Positions 24,925-32,051 of a stretch of DNA of 32,213 bases are shown here, piece after piece (within the stretch, counting starts at the first letter, position 1; every line of letters starts with the position of its first letter). Made by a program: the position numbers and the translations under genes. The stretch covers positions 1 to 32,213 of the forward strand of contig SVFV01000040.1 in assembly GCA_015056655.1 (NCBI GenBank), written 5' to 3'. Source of the DNA: Butyrivibrio sp. (GTDB lineage Bacteria > Bacillota > Clostridia > Lachnospirales > Lachnospiraceae). The notes beneath the pieces are model-generated. The model saw only the letters and a program-made list of their open reading frames with translations. It searched no databases and had not been told where the DNA came from.

Positions 24925-27033
24925 ATGAATCCTGTAGTTAGTACAGATAAAATAATGGAACAGATAGTGGAGACCGCCAGGCAAAACCGGGAGAAATACG
25001 GAGTTGCTTCATGTGAAGAGAGCGGGACACTAAAAGAATGTATAGATAAAGCGGCCAGCTTGTATGAGTACAGATATGGATCCTTTTCTGGTGGAAAACT
25101 GAAAGCCGGGATAAAAAAGGTGTTATCGCTTTTTATAAGGCCAGCAGCAAGACCACTGTTAGATCAGCAGACGGAGCTTAATAAGTCAATTGTTCAAGGG
25201 CTTAAGCAGATACAGCTAAGCATGGAGTGCGACAGACCGGATGTGATTAAGCGTGTGAATGAGAGCGTGGATTTGCATGAGAAGAGTTTGAACAACATGC
25301 ATAAGAAGCTTGATCATATAGAAAAGTCCATGAAGGTTTTTTTGTTTCTGATTTTACCTGCTGTGGTTATGGTCGGGGGACTGAGCGGCTGTTCTAGTGC
25401 TGCTAAGGGCGATGAAGCTGTAGTAGAGGAGAAGGTAGAAGGCGGAGTTGTTGAATCCATTGAAGAGTTGGAGGGGCAGAAGGTTGCTGTAATAGCACAT
25501 CGCGGTTATCCGACTGTTCAGCCTGAAAATACCTTGTCTGCTTTTCTGGCTGCAATGGACATCGGCACTGACTATATTGAGCTCGACGTTCAGCAGTCCC
25601 TTGATGAAGAAATCGTTGTTTTTCATGATGATACAATGGCGAGGGTTACTGGAGCTGAAGGCACAATAGCGGACTATACGCTAGCTCAGCTTAAGGAAAT
25701 GGATGCTGGAAGTTTTTTCTCTCCAAATTGTGCTGGTGAGAAAATTCCGACGCTGGATGAAGTATTCAAACTGATTCAGGGTGAGCTCCCTGGTTATGAA
25801 AGTATCAGAACTAGTAAGGCCGATGATATGAAGATTTATCTGGAACTGAAGGACATCGGCGATAATAATTCTTTTGTGGAAAAGGTTGTTTCCATCGTTG
25901 AGGCAAATGGTTTTAGAGACCGCGTGATCTACGCCTCATTCAACTATGATTATTTAAAACATATAAAAGAGCTGGATAGTGATTATAAAGTGCTTTATAA
26001 CAATACTTCCGGGAAGAGTACTTTGTGCACGGAGTATCCGGCAGACTATTATGGCTTGTATATCGAAGCTGTAAATGAAAAGCTTGTGAGAACGCTGCAT
26101 GATGCTGGTTCAAAGGTGTTTGTGTGGACAGTTGATTCTGCGACTGCCATGAAGAATGTGATGAACATGGGCGTTGATGGCATAGTTACAAATAATACCG
26201 GACTTGGTATGGTGGCCGTAAACAGGAGATTTACCGGGGTTATGGATGAGCTGGAATCGGCAATTACGCTTCCTTGGTTGTATCATGGAGATGAAACTGA
26301 TGCTGATTATGTTGTACAGGGCTTTACAGATGCCAAGGGAACACTGGTTGTCTCTGCCTATGATAAGAAGGGTGAGAAGAACAGCATTGTTTACTTTATG
26401 AGCCCGAGCGGAGCTTATCTGGGAAAGGCTGATCTTTGCATGCAGGCTCATGTAGGCGGAATCGCTTATGATGAGCAAAATGATTTGTTGTGGTCAACAG
26501 CAGCTGATGGTCATGTGGTGGCGATGCCATGGCAGGATATTAGAAGTGGCTCCTTTGCAGGTGACTTTGTTTCAGATTTTGATGCTGAGTTGGTAAATCA
26601 TAATGACTCTAAGGTCGCTTCATTTATTGGAATTTATGCAGATGATCTGTATGTAGGATCATATATGGTTGGCAAGGATGGTATTTTGAAGAGATATGAT
26701 ATCAGTGACCCTGCTAATCCTGTTTTAAAGAGTGAGGCTGAGATTCCTGAATGCATTCAAGGAATTACAATTTATCGTGATGCTTTAGATGGTGCTGAAT
26801 ATATGATTTTATCTCAGAGCCAGGAAACAAATGATGCGCATCTTTTGACTTTTAAGTATGGTGAGGCAACAAAGAAGTTTGATAGCCCGATAGCTTCAGA
26901 GCTTTTACCTGAGGGTACGGAGAATATTCAGATGACAGCTGCAGGGCTATATGTTCTTTTCGATTCTGGCAGTAAGCCATACAGAGAGACGGCAATTGTT
27001 CCGAATGATAAGTTGTATCTGCTGAGAAGGTAA
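24925..27033 (+). CDS. Glycerophosphodiester phosphodiesterase preceded by a helical domain and an internal lipobox
   Basis: This is a 702-residue protein starting at ATG 24925 (GGAAG 5 bases upstream; TTG at 24913 is also possible). Residues 1 to about 135 are a soluble, helix-rich region containing RPLLDQQTELNKS, similar to the leader part of several polysaccharide-locus glycosyltransferases. Then comes MKVFLFLILPAVVMVGGLSGCSS, which looks like a complete lipoprotein signal peptide with lipobox LSGC. The GDPD barrel follows: IAHRGYP, PENTLSAF, YIELDV and FHDDTM, all catalytic signatures intact. The final 260 residues are beta-rich and propeller-like. An in-frame ATG at 25330 could give a free lipoprotein. 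The enzyme hydrolyses glycerophosphodiesters outside the cell. It precedes a PAP2 phosphatase. Confidence 0.75.
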   Translation: MNPVVSTDKIMEQIVETARQNREKYGVASCEESGTLKECIDKAASLYEYRYGSFSGGKLKAGIKKVLSLFIRPAARPLLDQQTELNKSIVQGLKQIQLSMECDRPDVIKRVNESVDLHEKSLNNMHKKLDHIEKSMKVFLFLILPAVVMVGGLSGCSSAAKGDEAVVEEKVEGGVVESIEELEGQKVAVIAHRGYPTVQPENTLSAFLAAMDIGTDYIELDVQQSLDEEIVVFHDDTMARVTGAEGTIADYTLAQLKEMDAGSFFSPNCAGEKIPTLDEVFKLIQGELPGYESIRTSKADDMKIYLELKDIGDNNSFVEKVVSIVEANGFRDRVIYASFNYDYLKHIKELDSDYKVLYNNTSGKSTLCTEYPADYYGLYIEAVNEKLVRTLHDAGSKVFVWTVDSATAMKNVMNMGVDGIVTNNTGLGMVAVNRRFTGVMDELESAITLPWLYHGDETDADYVVQGFTDAKGTLVVSAYDKKGEKNSIVYFMSPSGAYLGKADLCMQAHVGGIAYDEQNDLLWSTAADGHVVAMPWQDIRSGSFAGDFVSDFDAELVNHNDSKVASFIGIYADDLYVGSYMVGKDGILKRYDISDPANPVLKSEAEIPECIQGITIYRDALDGAEYMILSQSQETNDAHLLTFKYGEATKKFDSPIASELLPEGTENIQMTAAGLYVLFDSGSKPYRETAIVPNDKLYLLRR

Positions 27034-27078
27034 GTGATTGAGCTTGGATTGGTGGAAGTTGCTGTAGCAGGTGGGATT

Positions 27079-28011
27079 ATGGATATTGAGTATTTGCTCT
27101 TTTTACAGAATAATCGTGAAAGTATGGGAGGAGTCATGGACGGCTTTATGCTGTTCGTGACTTCTTTGGCTGAGTCTAAAGCTACATTTCTATTGCTTGG
27201 CATCATTTACTGGTGCGTGGATAAGCGCGCTGGCAGATTTATGGGGATGAATGTTTCCTTATCATGCCTGCTATCTCAAATGCTGAAGGGCGTTTTCTGT
27301 GTAGAGAGACCCTGGGTTAGGAGCGAAGCGGTTCATCCTGTCGAGGCTGCCATCCCTGCGGCAACAGGCTATTCTTTCCCTAGTGGACATACGACCAGAG
27401 CAACTGCAACTTGGGGTAGCTTGGGATTCTATGAGATCAAGAAGCGTGAGGCGGGCAAGGATGTTAGAGTGGCTGATAAGCTGATGCATGATTCAATCAG
27501 AAAGATTTTTGGATATTTGATGTTTCTTTTTATTTTTCTGATGGGCTTCTCCAGAAATTACTTGGGGGTTCACACACCACAGGATGTGGCTGTCGCATTT
27601 ACATACTCGGTTGCGATGTGGTTCGTGTCTTACAAACTTCTGGATTGGGTTGATAGCACAAAGAACGGCGATGTTGTTCTTCTAATAGTTTACGTCGCGG
27701 TGGCTGCTTTGTGGACAAGCTTTATTGGAAGTGTGACTAATGCTGGCGCTGGAATCGCATACTTGCTGTCACTGGTTCTGGATAGACGAGTTGTACATTT
27801 TGAAATTCCTGACCGTGCTTGGGCAAGAATAGTTGTTGCTGCTATCGGCGGAGCAGGGTTTTGGTTTCTGATTGATAATGTTTCTAAGGTTCTTTCACCT
27901 ATCTGCGGAAATTATACAGGGATTGTGGTGTCATTTTGTTATATGTTCTATGTAATGACCGTTGTGCCAGTGGTGACGACATTAATAGATGTAGGCAGAA
28001 AATATGCCTAG
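27079..28011 (+). CDS. PAP2-family membrane phosphatase
   Basis: This is a 310-residue polytopic protein with the three PAP2 motifs: KGVFCVERP (K-x6-RP), YSFPSGHTTR (PSGH) and SRNYLGVHTPQD (SR-x5-H-x3-D). About seven membrane helices are visible. Such enzymes dephosphorylate undecaprenyl pyrophosphate or related lipid phosphates, recycling the carrier used for polysaccharide assembly. I chose ATG 27079, preceded by AGGTGGG, because MDIEYLLFLQNNRE is the usual beginning; the GTG at 27034 would add 15 residues. It follows the GDPD gene at once, so the two may share a task in phosphate-ester metabolism. Confidence 0.85.
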   Translation: MDIEYLLFLQNNRESMGGVMDGFMLFVTSLAESKATFLLLGIIYWCVDKRAGRFMGMNVSLSCLLSQMLKGVFCVERPWVRSEAVHPVEAAIPAATGYSFPSGHTTRATATWGSLGFYEIKKREAGKDVRVADKLMHDSIRKIFGYLMFLFIFLMGFSRNYLGVHTPQDVAVAFTYSVAMWFVSYKLLDWVDSTKNGDVVLLIVYVAVAALWTSFIGSVTNAGAGIAYLLSLVLDRRVVHFEIPDRAWARIVVAAIGGAGFWFLIDNVSKVLSPICGNYTGIVVSFCYMFYVMTVVPVVTTLIDVGRKYA

Positions 28012-28094
28012 TGACATTTTTGTTAAAATATGTTATAAAGAAGTTCTGGTTAAAATTAACTTTGTATTTTTGATTTGATTTAAAGGAGATTATT

Positions 28095-29429
28095 ATGCAG
28101 TCACAGGAAGAGGCTAAGAAGCAGATATTGGATCTGGTTGCTGATTATGCAAAGACTTATCACAATCAGAATAAAGAGTACAAGGAAGGCGAAAGAATTC
28201 CCTATGCATCTCGTGTTTATGATGAGAAGGAAATGGTTAACCTTGTTGACAGTGCACTTGAGTTTTGGCTTACATCTGGAAGATATACAGATGAGTTCGA
28301 GGCTAAGCTTGCAGAGTACCTTGGAGTGAAGTTCTGCTCACTTGTTAATTCAGGTTCATCAGCTAACCTTGTAGCATTTATGACACTCACATCTCCCCTT
28401 CTTGGAGATAGAAGAGTTAACCGCGGTGATGAAGTAATCACTGTTGCTGCAGGTTTCCCTACAACCGTAACACCTATCATTCAGTATGGTGCTGTTCCGG
28501 TATTTGTTGATGTAACAATTCCTGGCTACAATATTGATGTAAATGAGCTTGAGAAGGCTCTTTCTGACAAGACTAAGGCAGTTATGATTGCTCACACACT
28601 TGGTAATCCTTTTGACCTCAAGAGCGTTAAGGATTTCTGTGACAAGCATAATCTCTGGCTCGTAGAGGATAACTGTGATGCACTTGGTTCTCAGTATGAG
28701 ATCGATGGCGCATGGAAGTTCACAGGTGCTGTTGGTGATATCGGAACAAGTAGCTTCTACCCGCCTCACCACATGACAATGGGCGAAGGTGGTGCTGTAT
28801 ACACAGATAACCCGCTTCTTAACAAGATTGCTCGTTCATTCAGAGACTGGGGACGTGATTGCGTATGTCCTTCAGGTTGCGATAACCTTTGCGGCCATCG
28901 TTTTGACAAGCAGTATGGTGAGCTTCCTCTTGGCTATGATCACAAGTATGTATACTCACACTTTGGATACAACCTTAAGGCTACAGACCTTCAGGCATCC
29001 ATCGGTTGTGCACAGCTTGAGAAGTTCCCTTCATTTGTTGAGCGTAGAAAGTATAACTTCAAGTACCTTAAGGATCTTCTTGTTAAGGGTGGCGCTGAAG
29101 AGAAGCTTATTCTTCCTGTTGCTACAGAGAACTCAGATCCTAGCTGGTTTGGCTTCATCATGACATGTAAGGAAGGTGTTGATCGTAGTAAGGTTGTTGA
29201 CTATGTTGAGAGCCACGGCATTCAGACACGTATGCTCTTTGCTGGTAACCTTACAAAGCATCCTTGCTTCGACGAGATGCGTGCTACAGGCGAGGGCTAC
29301 AGAGTAGTTGGCGATCTTGCTAATACAGACAGAATCATGGCTGACAGCTTCTGGGTAGGTGTATATCCTGGAATGACAGATGAGAAGCTTTCATACATGG
29401 CAAAGATCATTCTTGAGGCAATTAAATAA
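28095..29429 (+). CDS. rfbH: CDP-6-deoxy-4-keto-hexulose 3-dehydrase (E1, RfbH/DdhC type)
   Basis: This is a 444-residue protein of the aminotransferase fold that uses pyridoxamine 5'-phosphate and a [2Fe-2S] cluster to remove the C3 hydroxyl of CDP-6-deoxy-4-ketoglucose. The diagnostic replacement of the aminotransferase lysine by histidine is visible in FYPPHHMTMGEGG (H225/H226). The cluster cysteines C256, C258, C262 and C266 lie in DCVCPSGCDNLCG. SGSSANL is also conserved. AAGGAG lies 7 bases before the ATG. Its reductase partner (E3) is not in this window. It is separated from rfbG by 122 bases. Codon use is strongly biased compared with the left end of the window. Confidence 0.92.
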   Translation: MQSQEEAKKQILDLVADYAKTYHNQNKEYKEGERIPYASRVYDEKEMVNLVDSALEFWLTSGRYTDEFEAKLAEYLGVKFCSLVNSGSSANLVAFMTLTSPLLGDRRVNRGDEVITVAAGFPTTVTPIIQYGAVPVFVDVTIPGYNIDVNELEKALSDKTKAVMIAHTLGNPFDLKSVKDFCDKHNLWLVEDNCDALGSQYEIDGAWKFTGAVGDIGTSSFYPPHHMTMGEGGAVYTDNPLLNKIARSFRDWGRDCVCPSGCDNLCGHRFDKQYGELPLGYDHKYVYSHFGYNLKATDLQASIGCAQLEKFPSFVERRKYNFKYLKDLLVKGGAEEKLILPVATENSDPSWFGFIMTCKEGVDRSKVVDYVESHGIQTRMLFAGNLTKHPCFDEMRATGEGYRVVGDLANTDRIMADSFWVGVYPGMTDEKLSYMAKIILEAIK

Positions 29430-29460
29430 TTGATTTTAATTGAATTAGATTAGAATATTT

Positions 29461-29484
29461 GAGGCTGGGCATGCGCCTGGCCTC
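29461..29484 (+). other. Hairpin between rfbH and rfbG
   Basis: GAGGCTGGGC and GCCTGGCCTC form a 10-bp stem (two G-T wobbles) around an ATGC loop. The sequence after it is AGAATGG, not T-rich, so this is not a standard terminator. It could be an mRNA-stability or processing element. The remainder of the 122-base gap shows only a TATGAT at 29495-29500 and the ribosome-binding site. Confidence 0.4.
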
Positions 29485-29551
29485 AGAATGGTTATATGAT
29501 AAAATTTTGATGGAAAGATTTTGAGCTCATATCGAGCGAGAAGGAGAGATT

Positions 29552-30622
29552 ATGGATTTCAAAAAGATGAAGGAATTTTATAACGGAAAGCGTGTATTTT
29601 TGACTGGTCATACTGGATTTAAGGGAAGCTGGATGTCAGTAATGCTTCAGCTGCTTGGTGCTGAGGTTTATGGATATTCACTTACACCGAACACAGATCC
29701 TGATCTTTTTGGAATACTTGGTCTGTCTGATGAGATTCATTCTGTTATAGGTGATGTGAGAGACCTTGATGCTTTGGAGAAGGATTATGTAGAGGCTGAT
29801 CCTGACGTTGTTTTCCATCTCGCAGCACAGCCTATCGTTCGTGATTCTTATAAGGATCCCAGATATACTTATGAGACTAATGTAATGGGTACTGTTAATA
29901 TTCTCGAGTGCCTTAGGAAGCATCCTGGTGCTATCAGCTTTTTGAATGTTACTACAGATAAGGTATACGAGAATAATGATTTAGAGAATCATGGTTTCAA
30001 AGAGGATGAGAAGCTCGATGGTTATGATCCGTATTCAAACTCAAAGAGCTGTTCTGAGCTTGTAACTCATTCCTATAAGAAGTCTTTCTTTAGTGATGCT
30101 GAGGCGCTTGCTATTTCAACAGCTCGTGCAGGTAATGTTATTGGTGGTGGTGATTTTGCTAACGACCGTATCGTGCCTGACTGTGTTCGCGCAACTGTTA
30201 AGGGTGAGAGCATCATTGTAAGAAATCCTTATTCTACAAGACCTTATCAACATGTTCTTGAGCCTCTTGCAGCATATCTTATGATCGCTATGGAGCAGGC
30301 TGGCGACAAGAAGTACGCTGATTATTACAATATCGGACCTCGTGATGAGGATTGCATCAATACTGGTGACCTCGCAGATTTCTTCGTTAAGTACTGGGGC
30401 GAGCCTGCTAACTGGAAGAACATGGCTGAGGCTAATGCACCTCATGAGGCTAGTTTCCTTAAGCTTGATTGCGCTAAGGCTCGTGAGACCTTCGGCTGGG
30501 AGCCTGTATGGCATGTTGAGGATGCTATCAGGGAGACAGTTGCTTGGTACAAGGCTTGGAATGATGGTGAGAACATGAAGGAATTCACCAGAGATCAGAT
30601 CAGGAAGTTCATGGGTATTTGA
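29552..30622 (+). CDS. rfbG: CDP-glucose 4,6-dehydratase
   Basis: This is a 356-residue extended SDR. The cofactor loop is FLTGHTGFKGSW near residues 16-27; HLAAQPIVRDSY, VTTDKVYEN and YDPYSNSKSCSE with the Tyr/Lys pair are typical of CDP-glucose dehydratases. It converts CDP-glucose to CDP-6-deoxy-4-ketoglucose, the substrate of RfbH. AAGGAGAG lies close before the ATG. Here rfbH precedes rfbG. The end overlaps the start of the GtrA-like gene. Length is normal and no motif is missing. Confidence 0.92.
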   Translation: MDFKKMKEFYNGKRVFLTGHTGFKGSWMSVMLQLLGAEVYGYSLTPNTDPDLFGILGLSDEIHSVIGDVRDLDALEKDYVEADPDVVFHLAAQPIVRDSYKDPRYTYETNVMGTVNILECLRKHPGAISFLNVTTDKVYENNDLENHGFKEDEKLDGYDPYSNSKSCSELVTHSYKKSFFSDAEALAISTARAGNVIGGGDFANDRIVPDCVRATVKGESIIVRNPYSTRPYQHVLEPLAAYLMIAMEQAGDKKYADYYNIGPRDEDCINTGDLADFFVKYWGEPANWKNMAEANAPHEASFLKLDCAKARETFGWEPVWHVEDAIRETVAWYKAWNDGENMKEFTRDQIRKFMGI

Positions 30623-31164
30623 AAGTGAGTAATACAGTGTTAGAGAAAGACAATAACATAGTTTGGAGCATCATTGAGACAATCGCTGGTGCTGTGTTCA
30701 AGTTTTTGTTTAAGCTTGTCGGTAAGGAATATACAGATTCTGTTCATGAATCATTGATGCAATTCGTGAAGTTCGGAATAGTTGGTGTGAGTAATACAGT
30801 TATTTCATATCTTTTGTATACTTTTTCATTGCTTGGACTAAGAGGTCTTGGAATACTTGCTGGCGTAGATTATATCGTCGCTCAGGTTATCGCATTTGTC
30901 CTTAGTGTTCTTTGGTCCTTCTACTGGAATAACAAGATGGTATTCGTCATGGAGGAAGGCCAGTCCAGAAATCTCTGGAAGGCGCTTGCTAAGACATATG
31001 TTTCTTATTCCTTTACAGGACTGTTCCTGAACAGCATTCTTATCGTGCTCTGGGTTCAGGTGTTCCATATATCTGAGTTTATAGCTCCGATTATTAACCT
31101 CCTCATCAGTGTGCCAGTGAACTTCTTGATCAATAAGTTCTGGGCATTCAAGACGGAGGGGTGA
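30619..31164 (+). CDS. GtrA-family membrane protein (putative polyprenyl-sugar flippase)
   Basis: This is a protein of about 181 residues with four membrane helices (about 50-70, 85-105, 127-147 and 154-172). The pattern QFVKFGIVGVSNTVISYLLY, then FVLSVLWSFYWNNKMVF and SVPVNFLINKFWAFK, is the GtrA/DPMS_2 family signature. Family members are thought to flip polyprenyl-phosphate-linked sugars. The start is either TTG 30619 (overlapping the rfbG stop as TTGA) or GTG 30625; neither has an ideal ribosome-binding site, so translation is probably coupled to rfbG. The gene is far from the GtrB-like gene, but both are on the same strand. A strong terminator follows. Confidence 0.82.
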   Translation: MKVSNTVLEKDNNIVWSIIETIAGAVFKFLFKLVGKEYTDSVHESLMQFVKFGIVGVSNTVISYLLYTFSLLGLRGLGILAGVDYIVAQVIAFVLSVLWSFYWNNKMVFVMEEGQSRNLWKALAKTYVSYSFTGLFLNSILIVLWVQVFHISEFIAPIINLLISVPVNFLINKFWAFKTEG

Positions 31165-31167
31165 AGG

Positions 31168-31199
31168 ATTAGCGAACGCATTGCGTTCGCTAATTTTAT
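31168..31199 (+). terminator. Strong intrinsic terminator ending the polysaccharide block
   Basis: The sequence ATTAGCGAACGCA is followed after one base by its reverse complement TGCGTTCGCTAAT (31168-31194), then TTTATA. It lies 3 bases after the gtrA stop and marks the end of the operon. Confidence 0.8.
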
Positions 31200-31225
31200 A
31201 TACACGTAAAATCACGGAGAATATC

Positions 31226-31291
31226 TGTAAGCGTCAAACAATTCGCCTGTAAGCGTCAAACAATCCGCCTGTAAGCGTCAAACAATCCGCC
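31226..31291. repeat. Three tandem copies of the IS66 left terminal repeat
   Basis: Three 22-bp units lie head to tail at 31226-31247, 31248-31269 and 31270-31291. The core is gtaagcgtcaaacaatccgc; the first copy differs by one base (T for C). It matches the right terminal repeat at 31886-31905 in inverse orientation with one mismatch. Confidence 0.9.
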
Positions 31292-31320
31292 TAGGCTGAA
31301 GCCACATTTCATGCTTTACT

Positions 31321-31362
31321 TTAAAAAACTAGAAAAACTAAAAAAACTAGTTGGTTTTTTAA
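31321..31362 (+). promoter_or_regulatory. A/T-rich leader hairpin before tnpA
   Basis: TTAAAAAAC (31321-31329) pairs with GTTTTTTAA (31354-31362), and the interior carries repeated AAAAACTA units. The arm ends exactly where the AAAGGAG ribosome-binding site begins, so the structure could limit expression of tnpA or block read-through. Confidence 0.4.
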
Positions 31363-31374
31363 AGGAGACAAAGT

Positions 31375-31767
31375 ATGGATAACATTACCCACGAAGTAAG
31401 GCTTGCCCATTGGGCGGAGATTGTTAAGCAATGCCAGAACAGACCTGAAGGCATGTCTGCTAGCACCTGGTTAAAGCAGAATGGCATTGCAATCAAAAAC
31501 TACTACTATTGGCAGCGCAGAGTCAGGAACGAAGTTTTTGATCAGGTAACTTCAGTAGCAACAGTTGATAGCCCTAAGAATGAAATGACATTCGCAGAAG
31601 TACCTGCGGAATTGATTCCCGGAACCACGGTTGACGCTGAAGATATGAATCCTGTTCCTTTACCGGATGCCATCATCAAGACAGGTCGCATGGAAATACA
31701 GATACATAACAGTCTTTCTCCGATACTGCTAAAAAGTATCATGGAGGTAGCTGTACATGCTCGCTGA
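31375..31767 (+). CDS. tnpA: IS66-family accessory protein TnpA
   Basis: This is a 130-residue protein with a helix-turn-helix start (RLAHWAEIVKQCQNRPEGMSASTWLKQNGIAIKNYYYWQRRVR), the usual sequence of the first ORF of Firmicutes IS66 elements. It probably binds the element ends or DNA as a transposition accessory. AAAGGAG lies 8 bases before the ATG. Its last 11 bases overlap the start of tnpB, as in complete elements, which suggests translational coupling. The protein looks intact even though the element around it is not. Confidence 0.85.
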   Translation: MDNITHEVRLAHWAEIVKQCQNRPEGMSASTWLKQNGIAIKNYYYWQRRVRNEVFDQVTSVATVDSPKNEMTFAEVPAELIPGTTVDAEDMNPVPLPDAIIKTGRMEIQIHNSLSPILLKSIMEVAVHAR

Positions 31768-31885
31768 GCTTGGTGGTGTAAATAAAATATATATTGCTGT
31801 AGGCTATACAGACTTAAGGCTCGGTATCAACGGCCTTGCGCAGGCTGTAGGTACCAGGTATTACCTTAACCCTTTTGAAAAGTAA
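31757..31885 (+). pseudogene. tnpB: Truncated IS66 TnpB (first 42 codons)
   Basis: The peptide MLAELGGVNKIYIAVGYTDL and the following RLGINGLAQAV are the conserved start of IS66 TnpB, normally about 115 residues. After YLNPFEK the frame meets a TAA one base before the right terminal repeat, so about 70 residues, including the conserved CGRR and WEGDG-type region, are gone. AGGTAG precedes the ATG. It is non-functional by family standards. Confidence 0.85.
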
Positions 31886-31905
31886 GCGGATTATTTGACG
31901 CTTAC
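31886..31905 (-). repeat. IS66 right terminal inverted repeat of the small element
   Basis: The reverse complement is gtaagcgtcaaataatccgc, one base different from the left units and two from the remnant end at 4913-4932 read the same way or fewer. It directly follows the tnpB stub stop. Confidence 0.85.
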
Positions 31906-32051
31906 GAAAATACTTAGTTAAGTTAATAATACCTCTGATTATAGAGCAGCTTTTGGCACCCTTTTCCACTGGAGGAGTAGTTGTAGTAAGTCAGTATTTA
32001 GGACACGGAGATGAGGATGAATGTGAAATTTGTACATATAGGATACAGTAA
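31905..32051 (+). pseudogene. MATE-family multidrug transporter remnant with internal deletion
   Basis: In the frame passing through 31929, the translation gives KYLVKLIIPLIIEQLLA followed directly by STGGVVVVSQYLGHGDEDECE, then a TAA at 32049. These are two well-known parts of MATE transporters, the end of the first helix and the loop after the second helix (ATGGAVVASQYLG in typical members), which are normally about 45 residues apart. The start codon is missing and the small IS66 element abuts the first codon. This is a decayed gene. The following bases to 32213 contain a TATAAT at 32073-32078 without a -35 and no coding region I can support. Confidence 0.65.

Larger units (their letters stand above)
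31226..31905 (+). mobile_element. Internally deleted, non-autonomous IS66-family element (about 0.7 kb)
   Basis: The element has IS66-type ends on both sides, an intact tnpA, the first 42 codons of tnpB and nothing of the transposase tnpC. Full IS66 elements carry tnpA-tnpB-tnpC in about 2.5 kb. The deletion runs from within tnpB to the right terminal repeat. The flanking 8-base sequences (GAATATCT and GAAAATAC) are not a clear target duplication. It could move only if a full IS66 elsewhere supplies transposase. It separates the polysaccharide block from a MATE remnant. Confidence 0.8.

Noticed and set aside
28359..28772. 137-codon open frame on the - strand inside rfbH
   Set aside because: rfbH is strongly supported by motifs over the same interval, and codon bias there leaves the reverse frame open by chance.
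31226..31291. CRISPR-like direct repeats
   Set aside because: The three units are contiguous with no spacers and match transposon ends.
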